Assembly: GCF_017094505.1 (NCBI RefSeq)
Contig: NZ_CP064787.1
Span: forward strand, 2,542,001 to 2,606,000
Length of the DNA stretch: 64,000 nt
Direction: 5' to 3'
From: Halapricum desulfuricans
Lineage (GTDB): Archaea > Halobacteriota > Halobacteria > Halobacteriales > Haloarculaceae
The translations under genes and the position numbers were made by a program. The notes beneath the pieces were generated by a model. The model did no database searches. It saw only the letters and a program-made list of their open reading frames with translations, and was not told where the DNA came from. This document shows, piece by piece, positions 1 to 8,420 of this stretch; position 1 is the first letter of the stretch; every line of letters begins with the position of its first letter.

Positions 1-461
1 CCGGGGAACGTCCGGTCGGGGTCGGTCCCGTAGAACGGCACGTCGCGCTCGAGCACTCGGATCGCGGCCACCAGATCGTCGTAATCGAACTCGGTCGTCC
101 AAGAGGCGAGCAGGGCGTCGGCGGCCGCGGGCCGCTCACACAGGGTGACGCCGGCGTCCCGGAGTTGTCGACGGAGCCCGTCGGCACCGATCACGAAGAC
201 GTCGTCGTCGGCATGCGCGTCGGCGAGGTACTCGGTCGTCACGGCACCCGACGAGAGGATCCTGTCCGACTCCGTCTCGAACCCGATGTCTTCGAGGCGC
301 TCGACGTACTCGCTGGGGCTGTGAGAGGGGTTGTTCGAGACGAACCAGACGCCGTCCGAGAGCGACGCGAGCCGTTCGAGCCCCGCCAGCGCGCCGTCGA
401 TCGGGTCGCCGTCCAGATAGACCGTGCCGTCCAGATCGACGACGGCACCTGCGACTGTCAT
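1..461 (-). CDS. HAD-superfamily sugar/nitrophenyl phosphatase-like hydrolase (partial)
   Basis: The reading frame starts at the ATG at 461 and runs off the left edge of the window, so only the N-terminal ~153 residues are seen. The HAD nucleophile motif DLDGT lies at residues 9-13. A second motif, VSNNPSHSP, follows near residue 45; it is typical of the HAD-IIA (NagD/p-nitrophenyl phosphatase) group, in which Ser/Thr-Asn binds the phosphate. These enzymes hydrolyse phosphomonoesters in the cytoplasm; the substrate cannot be told. The C-terminal motif with the acidic metal ligands is outside the window. The gene is transcribed towards the left, and the next gene (740-546) has the same orientation. 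Confidence 0.85.
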   Translation of the reverse strand, partial: MTVAGAVVDLDGTVYLDGDPIDGALAGLERLASLSDGVWFVSNNPSHSPSEYVERLEDIGFETESDRILSSGAVTTEYLADAHADDDVFVIGADGLRRQLRDAGVTLCERPAAADALLASWTTEFDYDDLVAAIRVLERDVPFYGTDPDRTFP

Positions 462-545
462 CACGTCCCCTAGGCGGCCAGCGGACAAAGTCGCTCCGCT
501 CGCGTCGCGTCTGCACGTCCTGACAGAAACGACAGTGGCGGGTCG

Positions 546-740
546 CTACGGACTGTCGGCTGACGCCTCGCCGTCACCGATATCCGGCGATTCGACGATC
601 GGCTGGAGGTGCCGTTCGTAACACTCCCGACAGACGTAGGCGTCGACGACGCCGTCTTCTCCTTTCGTGTGGACGAGGACGTGGACGGTATCGGCGAACG
701 GGACCTGCTCGCCACAGCTCCCGCAGGTCTCCAGCGCCAT
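546..740 (-). CDS. Small zinc-ribbon-like protein, 64 aa
   Basis: The frame opens at an ATG at 740 with MALETCGSCGEQ. An in-frame extension further upstream exists but has non-haloarchaeal composition (Ser/Val-rich, not acidic), so I chose this start. Two CxxC pairs (CGSC near residue 6 and CREC near residue 38) make a plausible four-cysteine zinc site, and the C-terminal tail is acidic. Small CxxC proteins of this kind are abundant in haloarchaea and mostly have no known function. It lies 84 bp before the HAD gene and 105 bp after the DUF1667 gene on the same strand. Function unknown. Confidence 0.7.
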   Translation of the reverse strand: MALETCGSCGEQVPFADTVHVLVHTKGEDGVVDAYVCRECYERHLQPIVESPDIGDGEASADSP

Positions 741-845
741 ACCTGAAGATTCGATGACGAGTACCAAAGTACTTGCTACGGGCGCACCTCTCGAAAGGAC
801 GGTAGACATCGGCACGACACTGCAGAAATCCGCCGGCGGGGTCGA

Positions 846-1238
846 TCAGTCCGCCGCGACCGGCTCCTCCTCGGCGGCCGGCAGGTCACGCGTCGCGACG
901 ATGGCGACGCCGGTACCGCGGATGTCCTCGACGATCACGTCGCCGAGTTCGATCGGGGCCTCGACCTCGACGGTAGCGAGTTCCTCGACGGCGGCCTCGA
1001 GTTCCCCTTTCGGGATCGGCTCGGCCGTCTTCACTGGCACGTACGGCAGGACGCCGCCCTTGACGCGCACCGTCGTGGGCAGCACTCTGGTCGGGTTCCG
1101 GTACTCCTCTCGAGCGTAGTCTTCGCCCTGTATACAGCCAGCTCCTTCCATCGAGAGGATCTCGCCGTCCTCGACCTCCAGGTCGATGTCACAGCCCACC
1201 GGGCACCTGATACACGTAATGGTGATAGTTTCGGTCAT
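846..1238 (-). CDS. DUF1667 family protein with Fe-S type cysteine motif
   Basis: This 130-residue protein begins with a CX2CX3CX18C cysteine array (residues ~8-34). It resembles the [4Fe-4S] motif at the start of molybdopterin oxidoreductases, followed by conserved NPTRVLPTTVRVKGG. This fits DUF1667, a family found mainly in anaerobic bacteria next to a GlpA-like flavoprotein and a second FAD/NAD(P) oxidoreductase. Its start overlaps the stop of the upstream flavoprotein as ATGA, so the two are very probably translationally coupled. The likely role is an electron-transfer or assembly subunit of the flavoprotein complex; this is inferred from context, and the biochemical function of DUF1667 is not established. 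Confidence 0.85.
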   Translation of the reverse strand: MTETITITCIRCPVGCDIDLEVEDGEILSMEGAGCIQGEDYAREEYRNPTRVLPTTVRVKGGVLPYVPVKTAEPIPKGELEAAVEELATVEVEAPIELGDVIVEDIRGTGVAIVATRDLPAAEEEPVAAD

Positions 1239-2554
1239 GCTTCCTCCCGTTGAACGACGTCCAGTTCGAGCCGTGGCTCGGGCAATTCCGCGAGGGTGTC
1301 GCTGTCGACGTTCAGCGTGACCATCTCGCCGGGTTCGGCCCGCCGTTCGAACGTCCGGGTCAGCTCCTCACCGCCCGAGGAGAGGGTGACGAACACGTCC
1401 TCCATCGGCGCGTGGACACGCATGTACAGTGGGATCTCCTCGCGGTCGGGATCGACCGTCGAGATCCGGTCCGGGACGACGTAGCGCAGTTTCCCCGTGC
1501 TCTCGATCTCGATCGGCTCCTCGCGGGTCTCGACGCGATCCTGCAGCGACCGGGCGGCACTACGACCGGCGATCATGCTCTCCTCGGTGACCCAGTCGAC
1601 CACGTCGTGGACGTGCAGGACGTTCCCGCAGGCGTAGATGTCCTCGACGTTGGTCTCGCGCGTCTCGTCGACGATCGGCCCGCCGGTCACCGAGTGTAAC
1701 TCGACGCCGGCGTCGACCGACAGTTCGTTCTCGGGGATCAGCCCGACCGAGAGCAACACGGTATCACACTCGATCTCGTATTCGGTCCCCGGGATCGGTT
1801 CGAAGTCCTCGTCGACCTCCTGGACGGTGACGCCCTCGACGCGGTCGTTCCCGTGGATCTCCGTGATCGTCTGCTGGGTGCGAAGCGGGATGTCGAAGTC
1901 CTCCAGACACTGGACGACGTTGCGAGTTATCCCGCCCGTGTAGGGCATGATCTCAAGTACGGCCTCGACCTCGGCACCCTCAAGGTGCATGTGACGGGCC
2001 ATAATGAGGCCGACGTCGCCGGAGCCGAGGATGACGGCCTTCTCGCCGGGCAGCTTGCCCTCCATGTTGATCAACCGCTGGGCGGTCCCCGCGGTGAAGA
2101 TGCCGGCCGGCCGCGAGCCGGGGATGTCCAGCGCGTCTCGGGTCCGCTCGCGACAGCCCATCGCGAGGATCACCTTCTCGGCGTCGATCTCGGTCACGCC
2201 GTCCTCGTCGTTGACGGCGTAGACGGTCCGGTCGTGAGTGACCTCAAGCACCATCGTGTCCAGCCGGATGTCGACGCCGCGCTCGGCGACGTTCTCGATG
2301 AACTGCTGGGCGTACTCCGGCCCCGTCAGCTCCTCCTCGAAGTACTCCAGCCCGAAGCCGGGGTGGACACACTGCTGGAGGATGCCACCGAGTTCGAAGT
2401 CGCGTTCGAGGATCACGATGTCGTCGACGCCCTCGTCGTAGGCGGCCTGTGCGGCCCCCAGCCCGGCGGGACCGCCGCCGACCACGACCAGGTCGTGTTC
2501 TTCTCGACGCATCGCGTCGAGGTCGCCGGTAACTGCCTGTCGGCTTTCAGTCAT
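1235..2554 (-). CDS. NAD(P)/FAD-dependent oxidoreductase, pyridine nucleotide-disulfide type
   Basis: 439 residues. The FAD-binding dinucleotide motif VVGGGPAGLGAA lies near residue 24, a second Rossmann motif (ILGSGDVGLIMA) near 175, and the ATG motif with ACGN near 310, as in the thioredoxin-reductase-like superfamily. No CxxC redox pair is evident in the first domain, so it is likely an electron-transfer subunit, not a disulfide reductase. It matches the second subunit of the bacterial GlpA-like/DUF1667 modules, which pass electrons between a substrate dehydrogenase and NAD(P) or another carrier. The ATG at 2554 overlaps the upstream stop by 8 bp, and the 3' end overlaps the DUF1667 gene by 4 bp. 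A second possible start (Met 15) lies closer to the FAD motif. Confidence 0.9.
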   Translation of the reverse strand: MTESRQAVTGDLDAMRREEHDLVVVGGGPAGLGAAQAAYDEGVDDIVILERDFELGGILQQCVHPGFGLEYFEEELTGPEYAQQFIENVAERGVDIRLDTMVLEVTHDRTVYAVNDEDGVTEIDAEKVILAMGCRERTRDALDIPGSRPAGIFTAGTAQRLINMEGKLPGEKAVILGSGDVGLIMARHMHLEGAEVEAVLEIMPYTGGITRNVVQCLEDFDIPLRTQQTITEIHGNDRVEGVTVQEVDEDFEPIPGTEYEIECDTVLLSVGLIPENELSVDAGVELHSVTGGPIVDETRETNVEDIYACGNVLHVHDVVDWVTEESMIAGRSAARSLQDRVETREEPIEIESTGKLRYVVPDRISTVDPDREEIPLYMRVHAPMEDVFVTLSSGGEELTRTFERRAEPGEMVTLNVDSDTLAELPEPRLELDVVQREEA

Positions 2555-4043
2555 CGGCGTTCACCTCCGAGCCCTCGCGGGACTTCTCCAGCAGTGGCTG
2601 TTTGACCTCGTCGGTCAGCAGCTCCGATCCTTCTTCCTCGAGTTTGACTTCTGTCATGGGGATGTCGAGTTCCTCGGAGAGGATCTCGATGACGCGCGGG
2701 CCACAGAACCCGCCCTGACACCGGCCGGCACCGGGCCTGACCCGGCGCTTGATCGCGTTGACCGTCTGTGCGGGGACGGGCTGGTTGATCGCGTCGCGGA
2801 TCTCGCCCTCCGTGACGGTCTCGCACCGACAGATGATCTGCCCGTAGCGGGGGTCTTCCTCGATCAGTGCCGCCCGCTCCTCGTGGCTCATGTGCCGGAC
2901 CTTCGGCGGCCCGCTGTAGTCGGGATCGAACGCCGGGTCCTCCTCGAGGTCGCCCCGGAGTTCCTCGACGAGGTCGACGACCAGTTCGGCGGTCGCCGGT
3001 GCCGACGCCAGCCCGGGCGACTGGATCCCGGCGGCGTTGATAAAGCCCGGGTCCTCCGTCTCGATCTGGATCCGGAAGTCGCCGGTCTCTTTGATCGCCG
3101 GCCGAAGCCCGGCGAACTCCTTGATCACGTCCTGTTTGGTCAGTTCCGGGACCGTCTTTTTGGCCCCCTCGAGGACCTTGTCCAGCCCCTGCCGTGTCGT
3201 CGCCTTGTCGCGTTTGTCGTCGATCTCCTGGGCGTTGGGGCCGATCAGCAGGTTGCCCTCGTCGGTCGGGGTCACGACGATCCCCTTGGTGACCTCCGTG
3301 GGCACGGGGAAGATCGTCGTGTCGAGGTCGATGTCGATCTGCTTGTCGTAGAGGTAGTACTCCCCGCGCCGGGGCGTGATCTCGAAGTCGTCGATCCCGA
3401 CCATCGCCGAGACCTCGTCGGAGTACAGCCCGGCCGCGTTGATCACGATCTCGGCGTCGATATCGCCTTTCGCGGTCTCGACGGTGAAGCCGTCGTCGGT
3501 TTCGGTGATATCGGTCACTTCCGCTTCCAGTTCGATCGTCGCGCCGTTCTCGACGGCGTTGTTGGCGAACCCCACAGTGAGCTCGAAGGGGTTGACGATC
3601 CCGGCCGTCGGTGCCCACAGCGCCGCGACGGCGTCGTCGCTCAGATGGGGCTCCTTCTCGAGCAGCGCCTCGCGCTCGAGGATCTCCAGCCCGTCGACGC
3701 CGTTTCGCTGTCCCTTCTCGAGGAGTTCCTCGAGTTTCGGGCGTTCGCTCTCGTCGGTCGCGACGACCAGTGCCCCGCGCCACTCGATCGGCACGTCGAG
3801 CTCGTGCTGGATGCGCTCGTGGTATAGTTCGTTGCCGCGGACGTTCAGCCGCCCTTTCTGTTTCTCCGGGTCGGCGTTGAATCCGGCGTGGATCAGTGCC
3901 GTATTGGCCTTGCTCGTCCCGGTGCAGACGTCGGGTGCCTTTTCGACCAGCACGACGTCGAGCCTGTACCGCGAGAGTTCACGTGCGATGGCCGTCCCGG
4001 TTACCCCGCCGCCGACGACCAACACGTCTGTTTCTGATTGCAT
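2547..4043 (-). CDS. FAD-dependent dehydrogenase, GlpA-like (DAO fold plus BFD-like [2Fe-2S] domain)
   Basis: 498 residues. The N-terminal FAD motif VVGGGVTGTAIARELSRY and a D-amino-acid-oxidase fold (to ~residue 365) are followed by a BFD-like [2Fe-2S] domain with CRCE near 408 and CQGGFCGP near 443. This architecture is that of glycerol-3-phosphate dehydrogenase subunit A and of L-2-hydroxyglutarate dehydrogenase-like proteins in bacterial modules. The reaction is probably oxidation of a 2-hydroxy acid or glycerol-3-phosphate. I see no glycerol kinase or standard haloarchaeal glpB/glpC beside it, so the substrate is open. It is the first gene of a three-gene operon (this gene, FAD/NAD(P) oxidoreductase, DUF1667) with overlapping junctions, and its promoter region holds a strong dyad. 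Confidence 0.9.
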   Translation of the reverse strand: MQSETDVLVVGGGVTGTAIARELSRYRLDVVLVEKAPDVCTGTSKANTALIHAGFNADPEKQKGRLNVRGNELYHERIQHELDVPIEWRGALVVATDESERPKLEELLEKGQRNGVDGLEILEREALLEKEPHLSDDAVAALWAPTAGIVNPFELTVGFANNAVENGATIELEAEVTDITETDDGFTVETAKGDIDAEIVINAAGLYSDEVSAMVGIDDFEITPRRGEYYLYDKQIDIDLDTTIFPVPTEVTKGIVVTPTDEGNLLIGPNAQEIDDKRDKATTRQGLDKVLEGAKKTVPELTKQDVIKEFAGLRPAIKETGDFRIQIETEDPGFINAAGIQSPGLASAPATAELVVDLVEELRGDLEEDPAFDPDYSGPPKVRHMSHEERAALIEEDPRYGQIICRCETVTEGEIRDAINQPVPAQTVNAIKRRVRPGAGRCQGGFCGPRVIEILSEELDIPMTEVKLEEEGSELLTDEVKQPLLEKSREGSEVNADD

Positions 4044-4109
4044 GGTGTGTCTCCGAGCGACACCCCGACTGAGTCAGGGCCGATACAGCGATGCCATCCG
4101 TCGTCGCCA

Positions 4110-4142
4110 GCGTGTCGCTCCCTCAGTGAGGCTACGACACGC
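4110..4142 (-). promoter_or_regulatory. Dyad at the predicted start site of the GlpA-like operon (candidate operator)
   Basis: The arms GCGTGTCG (4110-4117) and CGACACGC (4135-4142) are exact reverse complements. They share a centre at 4126 with an inner pair CCTCA (4121-4125) / TGAGG (4127-4131). A TATA-like element lies about 24 bp upstream, so the centre falls on the expected transcription start. This geometry suits a dimeric repressor but could also fold in the RNA leader. Confidence 0.55.
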
Positions 4143-4144
4143 AC

Positions 4145-4156
4145 CCTAAATTCTTT
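4145..4156 (-). promoter_or_regulatory. TATA-like promoter element of the GlpA-like operon
   Basis: Read on the minus strand the stretch is AAGAATTTAGGG, the only AT-rich box in the 195 bp between this operon and the RecJ-like gene. With a TATA-to-start spacing of about 26 bp, transcription would begin near 4124, giving an ~80-nt leader before the ATG at 4043. Confidence 0.45.
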
Positions 4157-4238
4157 ACCGGCGATTCCCAGAAACCAGTAAACAATGGGGTGTTCAAGAG
4201 CGTCCCGCGAGGGGCCGTTCGCTTCGCTATCGCTGTTT

Positions 4239-6464
4239 TCAGGCCAACTGGCCGGCGACCGTCTCCAGCGTCGCCTCGAGGACTGCGTCCCGTCGGCCGG
4301 CGAGGAACGCGATCTGCTGTGATCGACTGCTCTGCGCTTCGACGCCGGCGTCCGGCACCGCTTCGTCGACCTGTATCGCGACATCGCGCACGTCGAGCGC
4401 GTGTTCGCTCCGGAGGTGCAGGTCGTCCTCGCCGATCCCGACGATCGCGTCGACATCGTCGCGCAACCGCCGAAGCAACTCATCGAGCAACAGCGTCTCA
4501 GCGGGGAAATCGAACCGGTGTGTGAACGCGTCCGTGTCCAGAACCGCGACGTCGACGCCCTCGACGGACCGATACTCGACGTTGGCCTCGGCCGTCGCGA
4601 CGGCCGTGTCGAGTTTCGACCGGAACTGCTCGCTGACGTGGCTGGCCAGTCCGCGCGCCTCGTCGCCGGCGACGTCGCTGGCCCGCCCCTCGAAGAGCAG
4701 GTCGGCGATCAGCTGGCGCTTGTCCTCGTAGGACTGGTAATACGCCTCCAGCGCGACGGCGTCCCGGACCTCCGCGAGCGCCTCGACGTCGTAGCCCGCC
4801 TCGCTCGCGGCGTCGGCGTACGCCTCGGGCGGCTCCTCCCAGAAGCTTGCGGCCGGCAGATGCAACAGTTCCTCGCGCACGTCGTCGTTGACGTGTGCGG
4901 CGACGTTGGCCGCGATCGCCGCCGTCGTCGGCCCGTCGAGCTGGCCGTCGACCGTCGTCAGCGTCGCGGGATCGGTGTCGGGGCTGACGACCGTCTCGAC
5001 CTCGTCGGTGATCTCCGGTTCGGCCACGGTGTCGATCACCACGCGCGGCGCGTCGTAGACGTCCAGAAACTCCAGTCCGTCCAGCGACTCGCGCGTGCCG
5101 CCGACGCCGACAAACACGTACAGCGGCAGTTGCTCGTCGTGGCGCTCCCGGTTGTCGAGCATCGTCGTGACGTCTTTGGTCGCGTCGTCCATCTCGTAGA
5201 CGTCACCCTCCAGCGGACGCCGGTCGAAGTAGTGATACTCCGCGTCGGAACGGGTGTGTTCCTCGCGGATCAGCGGCAGCGTCGCGTGCTCTATCGCGGC
5301 CCCGGCGACGTACCCGTCGGCGGTCGCGCCGTGGCGGACGACGACCGGCCGCTCCTCGAAGACGGCCCGGCGGATCTCGCCGGCCGCGTCGCGGAACGCC
5401 TCTGTCAGTCCCGACAGCGCCTCGTCGTCCGCGAGCAGTTCCATCGCATCCGGCCGCGCCTTCTCGGTCAGCGCCTCCTCCATGCGCTCCCGGACGGCCT
5501 CGCGCTCGTCGTCTTCGAGCGCCTCGAGCTGTTCGGTCTCGACCTGCAGTTCACCGCGTCGCTCGCGGACCTCGCCCGTCAGCCGAACGACGTCGTCCTC
5601 GCCGATATCGGGATAGGCGCGGACGCCGGCCTCCTCGAAGGCCGCACAGTCGACCGTCCCTGTCCCGTCGGCGAGTTCGAACACCGTCGGGCCGCTGGTC
5701 TGGCGGGCCGTCTCGATCGTTCCCTCGAGCTGGACGACCTCGCCGACGCGGTCGCCGAGCGTCTCGACTGTCACCAGCGGGGCCTCCTCGATCGCGTCAG
5801 CGCCCTCGGTGGGGACTGCCTCCACGTCTTCGGTGGCGGCCGCTCGCGTCTCGCCCGCCTGCGGGCCGGCCGATCCGGACTCGCGCGCCCGGACGTCCCC
5901 CGCCTGTAGGCGGTTGTCCCCTTCGCTCGCCGCCGACTCGTCGGCCGGTGCTGCCGTGCTCGTCGCCGACGCGCTGCTAGACGTTGTCGCGTCCGTCGCG
6001 GAGTCACCGGTGTCGGGCGCAGTCGCGGTCGTCGACTCCTCGCCTGCCGTCTCCGAGTCGTCCGCGCCGGTCTCGGTTTCTCCGGGAAGCTTCGGTTCGT
6101 CGAACTCGGGGTCGTCGATCAGCTTCCCGCGGAACTCCCGGTCGGACTGGCGGATCGACCACCCGAGGTCGACGTTACCGTTGTCTCTGACGTTTTTCAC
6201 CTGGACGTACACCGTGTCGCCGGGCTCCCACTCGAGGTTCTCGAGTCGGCCGTCGAGTTCGCTCTCGTGGAGCAGCCCGGTCACGCTGTCACCGATGTCG
6301 ACGAAGACGCCGAACTCGGCGAAGCCGTCGACCGTACCCCTGTAGTAGCGGCCGGGTGTCAGCTGATCGGGACTCGATCCCCGGAACTCGAAGGCGACGT
6401 CCTCTTGGTGAATGTCGCAGATCTTTCCGTCGACAGATGTGCCGCAAATGATGCACGAACCCAT
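4239..6464 (-). CDS. RecJ/DHH-family protein with zinc finger, S1 and OB domains; degenerate active site
   Basis: The ATG at 6464 gives a zinc-knuckle start (MGSCIICG, CX2CX8CX2H). Then come an S1 RNA-binding domain (~30-105), an acidic Ala/Thr/Ser-rich linker (~125-220), an OB-fold nucleic-acid domain (~225-300), and a DHH-type phosphoesterase core with DHHA1-like tail (~335-741). This order is typical of haloarchaeal RecJ-like proteins, relatives of the Cdc45/GAN group in DNA replication and repair. However, the signature metal ligands look lost: HGATADG stands where HxDADG is expected, VGVGG replaces the second Asp motif, and DTV replaces DHH. The protein may therefore bind nucleic acid without cleaving it. 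It is monocistronic, and the spacing to its neighbours is short. Confidence 0.8.
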   Translation of the reverse strand: MGSCIICGTSVDGKICDIHQEDVAFEFRGSSPDQLTPGRYYRGTVDGFAEFGVFVDIGDSVTGLLHESELDGRLENLEWEPGDTVYVQVKNVRDNGNVDLGWSIRQSDREFRGKLIDDPEFDEPKLPGETETGADDSETAGEESTTATAPDTGDSATDATTSSSASATSTAAPADESAASEGDNRLQAGDVRARESGSAGPQAGETRAAATEDVEAVPTEGADAIEEAPLVTVETLGDRVGEVVQLEGTIETARQTSGPTVFELADGTGTVDCAAFEEAGVRAYPDIGEDDVVRLTGEVRERRGELQVETEQLEALEDDEREAVRERMEEALTEKARPDAMELLADDEALSGLTEAFRDAAGEIRRAVFEERPVVVRHGATADGYVAGAAIEHATLPLIREEHTRSDAEYHYFDRRPLEGDVYEMDDATKDVTTMLDNRERHDEQLPLYVFVGVGGTRESLDGLEFLDVYDAPRVVIDTVAEPEITDEVETVVSPDTDPATLTTVDGQLDGPTTAAIAANVAAHVNDDVREELLHLPAASFWEEPPEAYADAASEAGYDVEALAEVRDAVALEAYYQSYEDKRQLIADLLFEGRASDVAGDEARGLASHVSEQFRSKLDTAVATAEANVEYRSVEGVDVAVLDTDAFTHRFDFPAETLLLDELLRRLRDDVDAIVGIGEDDLHLRSEHALDVRDVAIQVDEAVPDAGVEAQSSRSQQIAFLAGRRDAVLEATLETVAGQLA

Positions 6465-6547
6465 TGGGCCTATCAAATGCGTCCGGATTAAAACGGTTGT
6501 CGAATCGACTTCGAGCGCGGGCGGCCGTCGAACCCCGCGAACGACGG

Positions 6548-8014
6548 CTACTGGGCTGTCTCGGCGCCCGCAGACGGCTCCGGCGGTGGCGACGTGGCTA
6601 CCGGATCGAACCGGACGTTCGCCACGCCGGGTGTCCGCCCGCGCGAGACCCAGTCACCGCTACCGTCGGCGCTCGCGCCCGTCTCCGGATCGACGAGGGT
6701 CCCGATCGCGGGATCGGACCCGGGACCGTCCTCAGATCCCCACCAGTTGTCCGTCGCCAGCAGCGTCTCCCGGCGGTTCCCGTTGCGGACGCCGTAGGTC
6801 TCGTTTCCGGCGACGCGACAGTTCTCGACCGCGTTCCCGTCCGCGATGACCCGCAACTGGAGGTCCAGTCCGATCGCGTTGTTCGCGAGGACCGTCTCCG
6901 AGACCGAAAACGACTCGTCGGCGACGATCCGCGGGTCCGCGAGCGACAGCCCGATCCCGCCGTTGTCGGCGAGCCGGGACGCGCTGACGTTCGCCTCGTC
7001 GAACCCCTCGAGGCGTACGCCGTTTGCGGCGTTGCCCGTGCTCGCCACCTTTGACAGTGTCACGTCCGACACCGCGCTGCAGTCGATCCCGGTGGTGGCG
7101 TTGTCGCTCGTCGTCGTCCGGTCGAACGCCGCCGCGTCGACGCGGTCGACGGCGATCCCGTGGACCTCGTTGGACCGGGCGGCGGCGTTCGTGATCTCGA
7201 CCGCGTCGCTGTCCTCGACGTAGATCCCGTTGACGTTCTCGTCGGTGACGACCCCGTCGATGGCGACCTCGCCGCACTGCTCGATGTCGATACCGGGACC
7301 CTCGTTTCCGATGGCCGTGCTGTCGCGGACGGTCACCGTGTCGGCCCGGTCCAGGTCGATCCCCCGGAGGACGTTCCCCCGGACGTCCGCGCCGTCGATT
7401 TCGACCGTCGGCGTCCGGTCGATGTCGATCCCCGGTCCCCCGTTCGACTCGACTGTCACGTCCGTGAGCGTCGCGCTCTCGCCGTTCCTGACGAGGACGC
7501 CGCCGGTGTTGCAGCCGCTGACGGCCGTCGCCTCGATCGTGACGGCGCTCCCGGTGGTCCGAATCCCGAGGAACCCGTCGCTGACGACAGCGTTCCGTAT
7601 CGTCGCGTCGTCACCCCGGACGCTGATCGTCCCGCGCGAACCGGTGAACCCGGTGACCTCGAGACCGTCGATCGTCACGCCGGACGCCGACTCCGCCACG
7701 TGGATCCCCGCAGCGCTGACCGTCTCGGACGGCGAGACGATCACGTCGCCCGTTCCGACGACCGTGAGTCCCGGCTTGTCGACGGTGATCGACTCGCGGT
7801 AGCGGCCCGCCGCGATCTCGACGCGTCCGCCTTCCGCGACCGCCTCGATCGCCGCCTGGATCGAGTCGAACGAGCCGTCCTCGCCGACCGTCACGCTGTC
7901 GGGACCCGGTGTCGGGGTGCCACCGTCTCTGTCCCCGTCTCCGAGCGACGAACAACCGCTCAACGCCACCAGCGAACCGGCCAGAACTGCACGCCGGGTG
8001 ATTCCGTGATCCAT
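6548..8014 (-). CDS. Tat-exported lipoprotein with right-handed parallel beta-helix (NosD/PbH1-like)
   Basis: The ATG at 8014 gives MDHGITRRAVLAGS with a lipobox LSGC at about residues 18-21, a typical haloarchaeal twin-arginine lipoprotein signal, so the mature protein should be lipid-anchored outside the membrane. The body starts with the TVGEDGSFDSIQAAIEA pattern found at the start of pectate-lyase-like folds. It continues with many repeats of the type VEIxxxxVxxNxxxGIxx, i.e. stacked PbH1 coils to ~residue 430. No catalytic residues of a known polysaccharide lyase are obvious. It may bind or process surface glycan, which would fit the glycan genes just to the right. A TATA-like box ~26 bp before the ATG suggests a leaderless transcript. 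Confidence 0.85.
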   Translation of the reverse strand: MDHGITRRAVLAGSLVALSGCSSLGDGDRDGGTPTPGPDSVTVGEDGSFDSIQAAIEAVAEGGRVEIAAGRYRESITVDKPGLTVVGTGDVIVSPSETVSAAGIHVAESASGVTIDGLEVTGFTGSRGTISVRGDDATIRNAVVSDGFLGIRTTGSAVTIEATAVSGCNTGGVLVRNGESATLTDVTVESNGGPGIDIDRTPTVEIDGADVRGNVLRGIDLDRADTVTVRDSTAIGNEGPGIDIEQCGEVAIDGVVTDENVNGIYVEDSDAVEITNAAARSNEVHGIAVDRVDAAAFDRTTTSDNATTGIDCSAVSDVTLSKVASTGNAANGVRLEGFDEANVSASRLADNGGIGLSLADPRIVADESFSVSETVLANNAIGLDLQLRVIADGNAVENCRVAGNETYGVRNGNRRETLLATDNWWGSEDGPGSDPAIGTLVDPETGASADGSGDWVSRGRTPGVANVRFDPVATSPPPEPSAGAETAQ

Positions 8015-8035
8015 ACACAAGTATCGTTCTCAGAG

Positions 8036-8046
8036 GTGATAAAACA
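8036..8046 (-). promoter_or_regulatory. TATA-like element of the beta-helix lipoprotein gene
   Basis: On the minus strand the sequence reads CTGTTTTATC, centred about 26 bp before the ATG at 8014. This is the spacing expected for a leaderless haloarchaeal transcript. Confidence 0.45.
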
Positions 8047-8282
8047 GTATCACGAGCCGGATTCATATTAATCCCAGTTGTCAGGTCGTCGCGAGCGGTG
8101 GTGCAGACGACCTGATCGCGGAGTAATCAGATACTACCGGGGGACACGTAGCCGGTGAGCAGTGCGAAGCGTGGACCGACCCAAATTCGATAGTTCGATC
8201 GGGATATGGTGTAGGAGTAGCCTGCAGTCGCCGAAATACGTCGTTTTCTCCGATTCTTAAAATCGAGTCTCGGAGTGAAGGA

Positions 8283-8291
8283 CTTATATCG
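8283..8291 (+). promoter_or_regulatory. TATA-like element for the tail-fibre-like beta-helix gene
   Basis: CTTATATC is the clearest TATA box in the divergent region. The start site would be near 8312, giving a ~110-nt leader before the ATG at 8421, which begins with the small CTGGC/GCCAG hairpin. Confidence 0.5.
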
Positions 8292-8420
8292 GTCGCCGGG
8301 AGATCCACGACTGGCGAAAGCCAGAATCGGGCGGTAAACGGCGTCACGCGAGCGAAAACGACAACAGATGGAAACGAGCGCGCGGCGTTGCGAGTGCAGA
8401 CGCACGGACGAGACACTGAC

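Larger units (their letters stand above)
8021..8420. other. 400-bp divergent intergenic region
   Basis: No credible gene lies here. It separates the minus-strand lipoprotein from the plus-strand beta-helix gene and is more AT-rich than its surroundings. It holds the minus TATA at 8036-8046 and the plus TATA at 8283-8291. It also holds a 5-bp stem with a GAAA tetraloop (CTGGC at 8311-8315, GCCAG at 8320-8324), which would sit at the very 5' end of the rightward transcript. The rest (8050-8270) shows nothing I can name. Confidence 0.6.

Noticed and set aside
8311-8324. Stem with GAAA tetraloop at the start of the beta-helix transcript
   Set aside because: A 5-bp stem is too short to call a riboswitch or other functional RNA; it is noted only within the spacer entry.
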